A stretch of DNA of 64,000 nt from Prado023 sp963697345 (GTDB lineage Bacteria > Actinomycetota > Actinomycetes > S36-B12 > CAIYMF01): assembly GCA_963697345.1 (NCBI GenBank), contig CAVONS010000010.1, positions 1 through 64,000 on the forward strand, read 5' to 3'. The notes beneath the pieces are model-generated. The model worked only from the letters and a program-made list of their open reading frames with translations. It had not been told where the DNA came from and searched no databases. A program made the position numbers and the translations under genes. Below are positions 55,639 through 64,000 of the stretch, piece after piece. Each line of letters opens with the position of its first letter. The first letter of the stretch is position 1.

Positions 55639-56212
55639 TCAGGAGGTCGTCTCCGGGATGACGTCCGTCGAGTCGGTGGAGTTGACGACCTTCACGCAGT
55701 CGCGGACCGGCTTCTTGACGTCCATGTTGAGGCGCTTGCTGGTCTGCTTGGAGTACTTGTCGAACTCCTCGTCCACATCCTTGATACAGATGTACGCCTT
55801 GCCGAACTCGGCGATGTGGGCCGTGAGGGCATCCACCTGTGACGTGTCTGTCCACACTTCGGCGATTCCTGCGCTGCCCGTGTACTTGTGCGGCTTGCGA
55901 GGATTCTTCTTCTCAGAGATCTTGACAGCGGAGGCCGGACGTCGACGTAGCCAACTTCGCGACGATGTGGTTCCCTCGACCTTCTTCGGTACGGACCTTC
56001 GCCGAGGTTTCGGTCACGTCCGCCAGATCGATCTTCTTGTGGCCCTTGATGTTGACGTTCTGGAGCTTCGTCGTCGTCTCGGCGCTGGCCGAGGACTTCG
56101 GACCTTTCGCCTTGTCCGGTGCGGCGACCGAACCTCCGGCGGAACCGAGGATGAGGGCACCCGCTGCGGCGGCGGCCAGGACGGTGCGCATGCCGGTCTT
56201 GGTTGTGTTCAT
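55639..56212 (-). pseudogene. Small secreted protein of unknown family, copy A, frameshifted
   Basis: ATG 56212 begins a signal peptide (MRTVLAAAAAGALILGS) and a mature start containing LQNVNIKGHKKIDLADVTE. The frame ends early at LRCQDL; one extra base near 55936 explains this. After removing it the protein continues SAVKISEKKNPRKPHKYTG and AHIAEFGKAYICIKDVDEEFDKY to the end (KPVRDCVKVVNSTDSTDV), 190 residues in all. It is a clear paralogue of the intact protein upstream (56371-57018): VNIKGH near the N-terminus, the KAY-CI segment and the final Cys-Val-Lys are shared. No domain is recognised. Two cysteines may form a disulfide. Confidence 0.6.
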
Positions 56213-56370
56213 ATTCACGAGACAGCCGGAATATGGACACGAAAGGAAATCAATCACTCATCTGGACCCCTGGATTCACTGAACAATGCGCTGGGGCTCC
56301 AGCCCCCATTGATTGCCAAGCGCCAGTCCCGGCGCCTCCGAAACTCACTTGTTCGTTCGACCGCGGAAAC

Positions 56371-57018
56371 TCACGGAGTCGGCAACGGCGTGACGTCGTC
56401 CTTCGTGGTGAGGGTGTCCACCGGGTCCACGCTGATGATCTTGACGCACTCCCGAACGGCCTTGCCGTTGTTGAGGCGCAGACGCATTCGGGTCTGTGTC
56501 GACCAGGTGAATCCTTCATCGTCGTATCCCGTGATGTCTGCTGCCGAGATGCACAGGTAGGCCTTCGTCGACGGCGCGACGATCAGGTCCTGCATCGCCT
56601 GTGCCTCAGGGGCCGTGAACTCGTGGGTCGCCCGGTAGTACGTGTTGATCTTCGACTTCGTGCCCTCCCTGAGCTCCAGATCCACAGAGATCGGCTTGAA
56701 GTTGTCGAGCTCCTTGCCACCCACCCTCTTCGTGTAGGCGTCCAACTCCATGGTGAGGGTGTCGGCGGGCTCCTCACCCCGGTACCGAACTGTCGCGCGC
56801 AGTCGGATCGGACGCACGCTCATCGTGGTCCCGTCGTCGATCGCTGCATCGAAGACGTTCAGCGGGCTGTGGCCCTTGATGTTGACGACCTGCAGGACCG
56901 GCTTGTCGTGCACCCTCTTGCCCGGGACTGCTGTCGCGCCGGCGATCGAGCCCAGGGCCAAGGTCCCTGCGGCCGTGACCGCCACCATTGTTCGCATCGC
57001 ATTCCTGTTTGTACTCAT
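56371..57018 (-). CDS. Small secreted protein of unknown family, copy B
   Basis: 215 residues from ATG 57018, six bases after TACTTT on the minus strand; an internal ATG at 56997 with AGGA upstream is an alternative. A signal peptide (MRTMVAVTAAGTLALGSIAGATA) precedes a mostly beta mature part: LQVVNIKGHSPLNVF, RLRATVRYRGEEPADTL, KAYLCISAADITGYDDEG, and VRECVKIISVDPVDTL. The two cysteines match those of copy A, suggesting one conserved disulfide. I do not recognise the family. The protein is small, exported and duplicated; its role is unknown. Confidence 0.7.
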   Translation of the reverse strand: MSTNRNAMRTMVAVTAAGTLALGSIAGATAVPGKRVHDKPVLQVVNIKGHSPLNVFDAAIDDGTTMSVRPIRLRATVRYRGEEPADTLTMELDAYTKRVGGKELDNFKPISVDLELREGTKSKINTYYRATHEFTAPEAQAMQDLIVAPSTKAYLCISAADITGYDDEGFTWSTQTRMRLRLNNGKAVRECVKIISVDPVDTLTTKDDVTPLPTP

Positions 57019-57024
57019 ACCTTG

Positions 57025-57030
57025 AAAGTA
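57025..57030 (-). promoter_or_regulatory. -10 box of leaderless secreted-protein transcript
   Basis: On the minus strand TACTTT, 6 bases (CAAGGT), then ATG 57018. Confidence 0.5.
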
Positions 57031-57239
57031 CGGCCGCAGGAGAGCTCGCGAGTAGAGCCGCAGGTCCCCGGGTGAATGCCGAAACCGCTAAGTGATCCCT
57101 ATGGCGAGGCCAACCCGTCGCGGTGGTGGGGATCGGCGCCTGCGGCGTGGTGCCAGCGAGCCTGCGAGCGGTTGTGGCGCGATGGGCTGGAAGCGTCGCG
57201 GCTACTCTTGGGGGTCATCTGTGCGCAGCTCGCACCTGG

Positions 57240-57268
57240 TCGACATCCCTCGACGCGAGACGTAGGAT
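57240..57268 (+). promoter_or_regulatory. Promoter of icd (TCGACA-17-TAGGAT)
   Basis: -35 TCGACA at 57240-57245 and -10 TAGGAT at 57263-57268 with a 17-base spacer. The transcript start would fall near 57275, inside the dyad at 57272-57285. The rest of the 57031-57239 region holds nothing recognised. Confidence 0.6.
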
Positions 57269-57271
57269 TTC

Positions 57272-57285
57272 TCTTGATGTCAAGA
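57272..57285. promoter_or_regulatory. 14-base dyad TCTTGATGTCAAGA over the icd start site
   Basis: Perfect 6-base arms (tcttga / tcaaga) around two bases, just downstream of the -10 and covering the likely transcription start. Position suits a repressor operator. The form is like MarR-type sites, but the regulator is not identifiable. Confidence 0.5.
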
Positions 57286-57310
57286 TAGCCGGTCACCACC
57301 AAGGAGCGTC

Positions 57311-59524
<2,214 letters not shown>

Positions 59525-59596
59525 CTGGTTGATCGGGGCCGCTCAGAGCCGGCCCGGCCCGTCAGAACGGCGTGCCCTGTCCCCGGGGACCCCGTC

Positions 59597-60436
59597 TCAG
59601 TCGAAGGTCGCAGACACCGCGGCGTGATCGCTCCAGCGTTGCGCGTAGGTCGGGGCCTTGTGCACGACCACCCCGGTGGCGCGCCGCGCCATGGCCGGCG
59701 AGGCCAGGACGGCGTCGATGCGCCAGCCCCCATCGGTGTCGAACCCGCGCCCCCGCCACGACCACCACGTGTACGGTCCGGGACCCTCACCACCGAATCG
59801 CCGACCGAGGTCGGTCCACCCCAGACCCTCGGGTGCCGGTCGGTACCAATGGTCGAGATGGGCGCGCTCGGATTCGAGGAATCCCGCCCGCCCGCGATTC
59901 CCACGCCAATTCTTGATGTCGTTCTGGGAATGCGCGACATTCAGGTCCCCACAGAGCAGGGCGGCTCCCTCGGCCTGGGTAGTCATCCAGGTGCTCATCT
60001 CGGCGAGGAACTGGTCCTTCTCCTCGCGCCGTGGTCCTTCGGACTCGCCGGTGTGCACGTACACGCTGGCCACCCTGATCCCTGGGCCCCCCTGGGGGTC
60101 GGGCACCGTCGCCTCGACCCAGCGACCCTGCGCAGCGAACTCCGGGGCGCCGAGGCCCACGGAGACGTCAGCCATCGGGGCGCGGCTGAGCAGTGCCACG
60201 CCAGCGTGGCCCGGACGGTTGCCCTCGGCCAGGGCCAGATGCCAGTCCCCCAAACCTCCGGCGCCCAGGGCCTCGGCCACCTGGTCAGGGGTCGCGCGCA
60301 CCTCCTGAAGGCACACCACATCGGCGCCCGATCCCGCGATCGCCTCCAGCCCGCCCCGGCGCAGGGCAGCCCGGATCCCGTTGACATTGGCCGTGACCAC
60401 GTGAAGCCCGCAGGGCTGCCCGGGCAGCAGCGTCAC
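59597..60436 (-). CDS. xthA: Exodeoxyribonuclease III (AP endonuclease family)
   Basis: 279 residues from ATG 60436. Metal and catalytic residues of the exonuclease-endonuclease-phosphatase fold are present: TANVNGI (Asn17/19), LQEVR (Glu45), VYVHTGES-type loop with Tyr, CGDLNVAHSQNDIKN (Asp and Asn), WRIDAVLAS and the final SDHAAVSATF His. It cleaves DNA at abasic sites and removes 3'-blocking groups in base excision repair. Its start overlaps the stop of the Ala/Pro-rich protein upstream (ATGA). It is convergent with icd, 72 bases apart; GTCCCCGGGGAC (59579-59590) is a loopless palindrome in that gap. Confidence 0.92.
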   Translation of the reverse strand: MTLLPGQPCGLHVVTANVNGIRAALRRGGLEAIAGSGADVVCLQEVRATPDQVAEALGAGGLGDWHLALAEGNRPGHAGVALLSRAPMADVSVGLGAPEFAAQGRWVEATVPDPQGGPGIRVASVYVHTGESEGPRREEKDQFLAEMSTWMTTQAEGAALLCGDLNVAHSQNDIKNWRGNRGRAGFLESERAHLDHWYRPAPEGLGWTDLGRRFGGEGPGPYTWWSWRGRGFDTDGGWRIDAVLASPAMARRATGVVVHKAPTYAQRWSDHAAVSATFD

Positions 60437-61497
60437 TTGGGCAGGACGCCGCTGAGGAACGGCATGAGCCCCGCCGCAGGCTTGGTCGCGGTGCGCATCA
60501 TCACCCCGGGCAGGGTCTTCTCCAGAGCGCTGGGCAGCTGGCGCAGCAACAGTCCGGCCATGAGCTCGTCGAGCTTGTCCTGGGTCTCGAGCTCGGTGAC
60601 GGCCTCGAGCATGGCAGGCAGAACCACGGCCAGGACGTCGTCGGTGGCCTCCTCGATCGCCGAGACCGACATCTGGCGCATGGCGTCGCTGGTTGCGGCC
60701 GTGCTGATCGCCGTCGTGACGACGTCACTGAACGCCTCGCTGCGCTCCTCGCGCAGGGCACGGCCACGTGCGGCCAGGGCAGCGATCCGGGCGTCGGCCT
60801 GCTCTGTCGCGTAGGTGGGGGACACCGCCCGGACGATGTCGACTGCCCGCATCGAGAAGGCAGTGGCCATGGCCACACCCCACGAGCCGACCTTCCAGGC
60901 GTTCTCTGCGAGCACGGACACCGCGCCCAGCGCGATGTCCTCGGCCGGCGGGTAGGTCGGGCGGGCGACCAACGTCGTGTGCGTCTTCGGGGCCTTGGCC
61001 TTGGGCAGCACCCTGACCTTCGGTGGGGTCGGCTCGCTGGAGTCGTCGCTGGGGTCGGCGCCGATGTTGTCGGCCAGGAGGGCCTCAACGGCGGAGGAGC
61101 GTCGCGTGTACTGGCGGTTGGCCGTGCGTCGCCTGGCCGCTGCTGCGCGCCCCGAGCGCGAGGCCGGCTCGGTCGACCGTGTCCGCCCGGCCGGGGTCCG
61201 CATCGCCTCGGGGGAGCTGGGCGGCACTGTCGCGGCCGCCTCCGGGGTGGTGTCGATCGCCTCGTCCTGTGGTTCGGGCGTGGGAGCAGCCGGGTTCGGG
61301 TTCGTGACCTGCTGCTCGGGAGCCGGCGCCTTCGCTGGGGCGCCGCGTGGCGTGGAAGCCCTGGGCGTGGGGGTCCTGGGCTCGCCCGCCGTGGGTTCGC
61401 CGGCACCGGCGGCCGGCTTCGGGGCAGGGGACTTCTTGGTCCCGACAGCTCGTCGCGGTGCTGTCTTCCCGGGAGCCGTGGGCTTGTCCGCACTCAT
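60433..61497 (-). CDS. Ala/Pro-rich protein with conserved helical C-terminal half, unknown function
   Basis: 354 residues from ATG 61497, six bases after TACCGT on the minus strand; longer in-frame starts at 61518 and 61566 lack a signal. Residues 1-130 are low-complexity, rich in Ala, Pro, Thr and Arg, with no signal peptide. Residues 180-354 are helical, with EDIALGAVSVLAENAWKVG, MRAVDIVRAVSPTYATEQAD, EEATDDVLAVVLPAMLEAV and LLLRQLPSALEKTLPGVMM. No transmembrane segment is clear. I do not recognise the family. Its stop overlaps the xthA start, so both are made from one mRNA; whether it has a DNA-repair role is unknown. Confidence 0.68.
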   Translation of the reverse strand: MSADKPTAPGKTAPRRAVGTKKSPAPKPAAGAGEPTAGEPRTPTPRASTPRGAPAKAPAPEQQVTNPNPAAPTPEPQDEAIDTTPEAAATVPPSSPEAMRTPAGRTRSTEPASRSGRAAAARRRTANRQYTRRSSAVEALLADNIGADPSDDSSEPTPPKVRVLPKAKAPKTHTTLVARPTYPPAEDIALGAVSVLAENAWKVGSWGVAMATAFSMRAVDIVRAVSPTYATEQADARIAALAARGRALREERSEAFSDVVTTAISTAATSDAMRQMSVSAIEEATDDVLAVVLPAMLEAVTELETQDKLDELMAGLLLRQLPSALEKTLPGVMMRTATKPAAGLMPFLSGVLPK

Positions 61498-61503
61498 GGA
61501 CCA

Positions 61504-61509
61504 ACGGTA
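61504..61509 (-). promoter_or_regulatory. -10 box of leaderless Ala/Pro-rich protein transcript
   Basis: On the minus strand TACCGT, 6 bases (TGGTCC), then ATG 61497. The 108-base divergent region to 61606 holds no other clear signal. Confidence 0.5.
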
Positions 61510-61605
61510 CGTGCTCATCGTGGAGTCGCGGAAATCTGGGCTGGACGGGTGGTGGTCGACGCCCATCGTCCCAAGACCAGCCGATTCGGTACATACTCCT
61601 GCACT

Positions 61606-62955
61606 GTGGGCGAGTTGGGCGGTACGTTCGCGATCATCCTGGTCTTCACGCTGATCGGGGGGTTCTTCGCGGCCTCGGAGACCGCGCTGGTGTCCCTTCG
61701 GGAGAGCCAGGTCACGAGACTGGTCGAGTCCGATGCCCGGCGGGGGTCACGGCTGCGCACGCTCATGGAGAGCCCGAACCGGTTCCTGGCCGCGGTCCAG
61801 GTCGGCGTGACCCTGGCAGGCTTCATCTCCGCAGCGTTCGGGGCGAGCAGGATCGCGCCCGTGGTGTCCGAATGGCTCGTGGCGGCGGGAATGGTGGTCC
61901 GAGTCGCCGATCCTGTGGCCCTGATCGGGTCCACGATCCTGATCGTGTTCATCTCCCTGGTCCTCGGTGAGCTCGTGCCCAAGCGCCTGGCGCTGGCCCG
62001 GGCCGAGCCCATCGCCATGGCGGTGGCCAGCCCCATCGACCTCATTGCGCGGATCTTCCGGCCCTTCATCTGGTTGCTGTCGGTCTCCACCAACGGGATC
62101 GTGCGGATCATCGGGCTGGACCCGGACTCCGCCCGGGAGGCCATCACGGGTGAGGAGCTGCGTGGCATGGTCGCGGCGCACACGGAGCTCACCGCCGAGG
62201 AGCGCGAGCTCATCGATGACATCTTCGACGCAGGGGACACCGAGCTGCGCGAGGTCATGATCCCCCGCACCGAGGTGGCGTTCCTCGACGCCTCCCTTCC
62301 GGCGTTCCGGGCTGCGTCCCTGGTCTCCGGGATGCCGCACTCCCGCTACCCCGTGATCGGTGAGTCCCCGGATGACGTGATCGGCTTCGTGCATGTCCGC
62401 GACATCCTGACCCCCTCGATGGTCGATCGATCCGTGCGGCTCGAGGACCTGGCTCGCGACGTGGCGTTCTTCCCGGGCAGCAAGCAGGTGATCCCCGCCC
62501 TGAGCGAGATGCGCCGCAGCGGCCAGCACCTGGCCGTGGTGGCCGACGAGTACGGCGGGACGGCCGGGATCGTCACCCTCGAGGACCTCGTGGAGGAACT
62601 CGTCGGCGACATCCACGATGAGTACGACAGGGCCCAGGGCGACACCCGCGAGCATGCCCTGCGCACGGGCGCGCCCTTCGAGGTCGATGGCCTGCTCAAC
62701 CTCGAGGACTTCGAGGAGGAGTCCGGCGTCGAGCTGCCCGATGGGCCGTTCGAGACGGTTGCGGGCTGGTTCGTGGCGCAGCTCGGGGAGCTTCCCGAAC
62801 TGGGCGACCAGCTGCCCGGACCCGGCGCGTTGTTCGAAGTCATCGAGCTCGACGGCCGGCGGATCGCACGGCTGCGCGTGACGCCCACCGTGCTCGCGGT
62901 GCAGGGCGAGACGGAACCCGGCGACGGCCCATCGGTCGCCGTGCCACCACCCTGA
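61606..62955 (+). CDS. CNNM/CorC-HlyC family membrane protein
   Basis: 449 residues from GTG 61606. The DUF21/CNNM membrane domain (1-190) has about four helices with FFAASETALVSL, NRFLAAVQVGVTLAGF and LVLGELVPKRLAL. Two CBS domains follow (about 205-330; EVMIPRTEVAFLDA, SRYPVIGESPDDVIGFVHVRD, VVADEYGGTAGIVTLEDL), then the CorC_HlyC domain (about 350-430). Members handle Mg or Co efflux or sodium-coupled Mg transport; older names call them hemolysins. Divergent from the Ala/Pro-rich gene; 24 bases upstream of trpS. Confidence 0.9.
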   Translation: MGELGGTFAIILVFTLIGGFFAASETALVSLRESQVTRLVESDARRGSRLRTLMESPNRFLAAVQVGVTLAGFISAAFGASRIAPVVSEWLVAAGMVVRVADPVALIGSTILIVFISLVLGELVPKRLALARAEPIAMAVASPIDLIARIFRPFIWLLSVSTNGIVRIIGLDPDSAREAITGEELRGMVAAHTELTAEERELIDDIFDAGDTELREVMIPRTEVAFLDASLPAFRAASLVSGMPHSRYPVIGESPDDVIGFVHVRDILTPSMVDRSVRLEDLARDVAFFPGSKQVIPALSEMRRSGQHLAVVADEYGGTAGIVTLEDLVEELVGDIHDEYDRAQGDTREHALRTGAPFEVDGLLNLEDFEEESGVELPDGPFETVAGWFVAQLGELPELGDQLPGPGALFEVIELDGRRIARLRVTPTVLAVQGETEPGDGPSVAVPPP

Positions 62956-62979
62956 GACATCTTTGCGACAATGGGGCCC

Positions 62980-63978
62980 ATGTCGCAGCGTTCCCGTGTC
63001 CTGTCCGGCATCCAGCCGACGGCTGATTCGTTCCATGTCGGCAACTACCTGGGGGCACTGCGCAACTGGGTCACGATGCAGGACAGCCACGAGTGCTTCT
63101 ACTTCGTCGCAGATCTCCACGCGATCACGGTCGACCATGACCCGGTCCAGGTGCACCAGCGCACCCGCTCCTCGTTCGCCCAGCTCCTGGCACTCGGGAT
63201 CGACCCGGAACGGTCCACGGTCTTCGTCCAGAGCCAGGTGCCCGAGCACGCGCAGCTCCAGTGGGTGCTGGCGTGCCTGACCGGGATGGGTGAGGCCGGC
63301 CGGATGACGCAGTTCAAGGACAAGTCAGCCAAGGCGGGCAATGACCGGACCACGGTCGGGTTGTTCACCTACCCGATCCTGCAGGCCGCCGACATCCTGA
63401 TCTACCGGGCCGATCGGGTTCCGGTGGGTGAGGACCAGCGCCAGCACCTGGAGCTCAGCCGGGACCTTGCCAACCGGTTCAACACCAAGTTCGGCAACAC
63501 CCTGGTCCTCCCCGAGCCGCTCATCATCAAGGACACGGCCAAGATCGTCGACCTGGCCGATCCCACCTCGAAGATGAGCAAGTCCTCCCAGGCAGGCTGC
63601 GTGTTCCTCCTGGACCCGCCCAAGCGCACGGAGAAGAAGATCAAGTCCGCAGTGACCGATTCGGACAGCGAGGTGCGATTCGACCCGGCCAACAAACCCG
63701 GGGTGTCGAACCTGCTGACCATACTGGCCACCTTCACCGGGCGCACCGTCGCCGAGGTCGAGCCCGACTTCGCCGGTCGCATGTACGGCGACCTGAAGAA
63801 GGAGACTGCCGCCGCCGTCGTGGACTTCGTCGAGCCCTTCCAGGCGGAGGTCGGCCAGCTCCTGGATGACCCGGCGGAGCTGGATCGGCAGATGGCCAGG
63901 GGTGCCGCCAGGGCCCGCGAGGTGGCTGCGGCAACGCTGGCCGATGTCTACGCGAACCTGGGGTTCGTGATCGCATGA
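62980..63978 (+). CDS. trpS: Tryptophanyl-tRNA synthetase
   Basis: 332 residues from ATG 62980; ATG 62971 is in frame, but GACAAT ends at 62972, which would make 62980 a near-leaderless start. Class I signatures: HVGN (His19 to Asn22) in place of HIGH, and KMSKS (Lys198 on). Other family stretches are SGIQPTADSFH, YFVADLHAIT, TYPILQAADILIYRADRVPVGEDQ with the Trp-binding residues. It charges tRNA-Trp with tryptophan. The gene is complete. A GTG at 63992 may be the start of the next gene, which leaves the window. Confidence 0.95.
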   Translation: MSQRSRVLSGIQPTADSFHVGNYLGALRNWVTMQDSHECFYFVADLHAITVDHDPVQVHQRTRSSFAQLLALGIDPERSTVFVQSQVPEHAQLQWVLACLTGMGEAGRMTQFKDKSAKAGNDRTTVGLFTYPILQAADILIYRADRVPVGEDQRQHLELSRDLANRFNTKFGNTLVLPEPLIIKDTAKIVDLADPTSKMSKSSQAGCVFLLDPPKRTEKKIKSAVTDSDSEVRFDPANKPGVSNLLTILATFTGRTVAEVEPDFAGRMYGDLKKETAAAVVDFVEPFQAEVGQLLDDPAELDRQMARGAARAREVAAATLADVYANLGFVIA

Positions 63979-64000
63979 GCCGCGGTGCCCCGTGACTGAG

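Overview
The window is high-GC chromosomal DNA of an actinobacterium (class Actinomycetes; order not resolved). Evidence: a WhiB2-type Wbl protein, mtrA-mtrB-lpqB followed by comFC, hpf and secA, TIGR03089/DUF3499/DUF5719/DUF4350/DUF4129 family proteins known mainly from actinobacteria, monomeric NADP isocitrate dehydrogenase, frequent GTG starts, and several start codons placed exactly 6 nt after a TANNNT -10 box (leaderless transcripts). From about 16 kb to 54 kb the gene order recalls the Mycobacterium tuberculosis Rv3268-Rv3240c neighbourhood, from general knowledge of that locus. No tRNA, rRNA, CRISPR array, transposase or integrase was seen.

Layout. 1-4.0 kb: tail of an HNH endonuclease gene, then two tandem FG-GAP (integrin-like propeller) secreted proteins, each followed by a decayed copy of the HNH tail. 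4.0-12.5 kb (minus strand): a CDP-glycerol-type polymer transferase, a sugar/choline-type nucleotidyltransferase, and two paralogous secreted thermonuclease-lamin tail-fibronectin III proteins separated by a remnant of the nucleotidyltransferase C-terminus. 12.6-16.1 kb: an isoprenylcysteine-type methyltransferase, scoAB (ketone-body CoA transferase) and an LCP cell-wall ligase. 16.3-30.8 kb: a peptidoglycan-recognition amidase with cell-wall-binding repeats, a TIGR03089 protein, GDP-mannose pyrophosphorylase, an AlkA-like glycosylase, whiB2, a very large membrane glycosyltransferase, DUF5719, DUF3499, phosphomannomutase, a Trm112-like protein and a cation exporter. 31-37.5 kb: S-adenosylhomocysteinase, then a sugar permease and a GH2 beta-galactosidase. 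37.5-45 kb: RDD / SpoIIM / DUF58 / MoxR / DUF4350 / DUF4129 / membrane-protein cluster. 45-54 kb: mtrA-mtrB-lpqB-comFC-hpf-luxR-secA. 54-64 kb: Sua5/TsaC, a pair of unknown secreted proteins, icd, xthA, an Ala/Pro-rich protein, a CNNM/CorC protein and trpS.

How it fits together. Most of the window is envelope biology: activated mannose (manB, manC), polymer attachment (LCP, CDP-glycerol-type transferase), wall hydrolysis (amidase), envelope stress signalling (MtrAB-LpqB), protein export (SecA) and many exported proteins. The left end is the accessory part: two unrelated secreted families have each duplicated in tandem and carried along the end of the preceding gene.

A caution for every reader: seven places show a net +1 frame change (near 1861, 2146, 2477, 36070, 36385, 49287 and 55936), breaking two FG-GAP genes, an HNH remnant, lacZ (twice), comFC and one small secreted protein. 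Because all have the same sign and hit housekeeping as well as accessory genes, residual consensus insertions are at least as likely as real pseudogenes; these genes are annotated across the shift.
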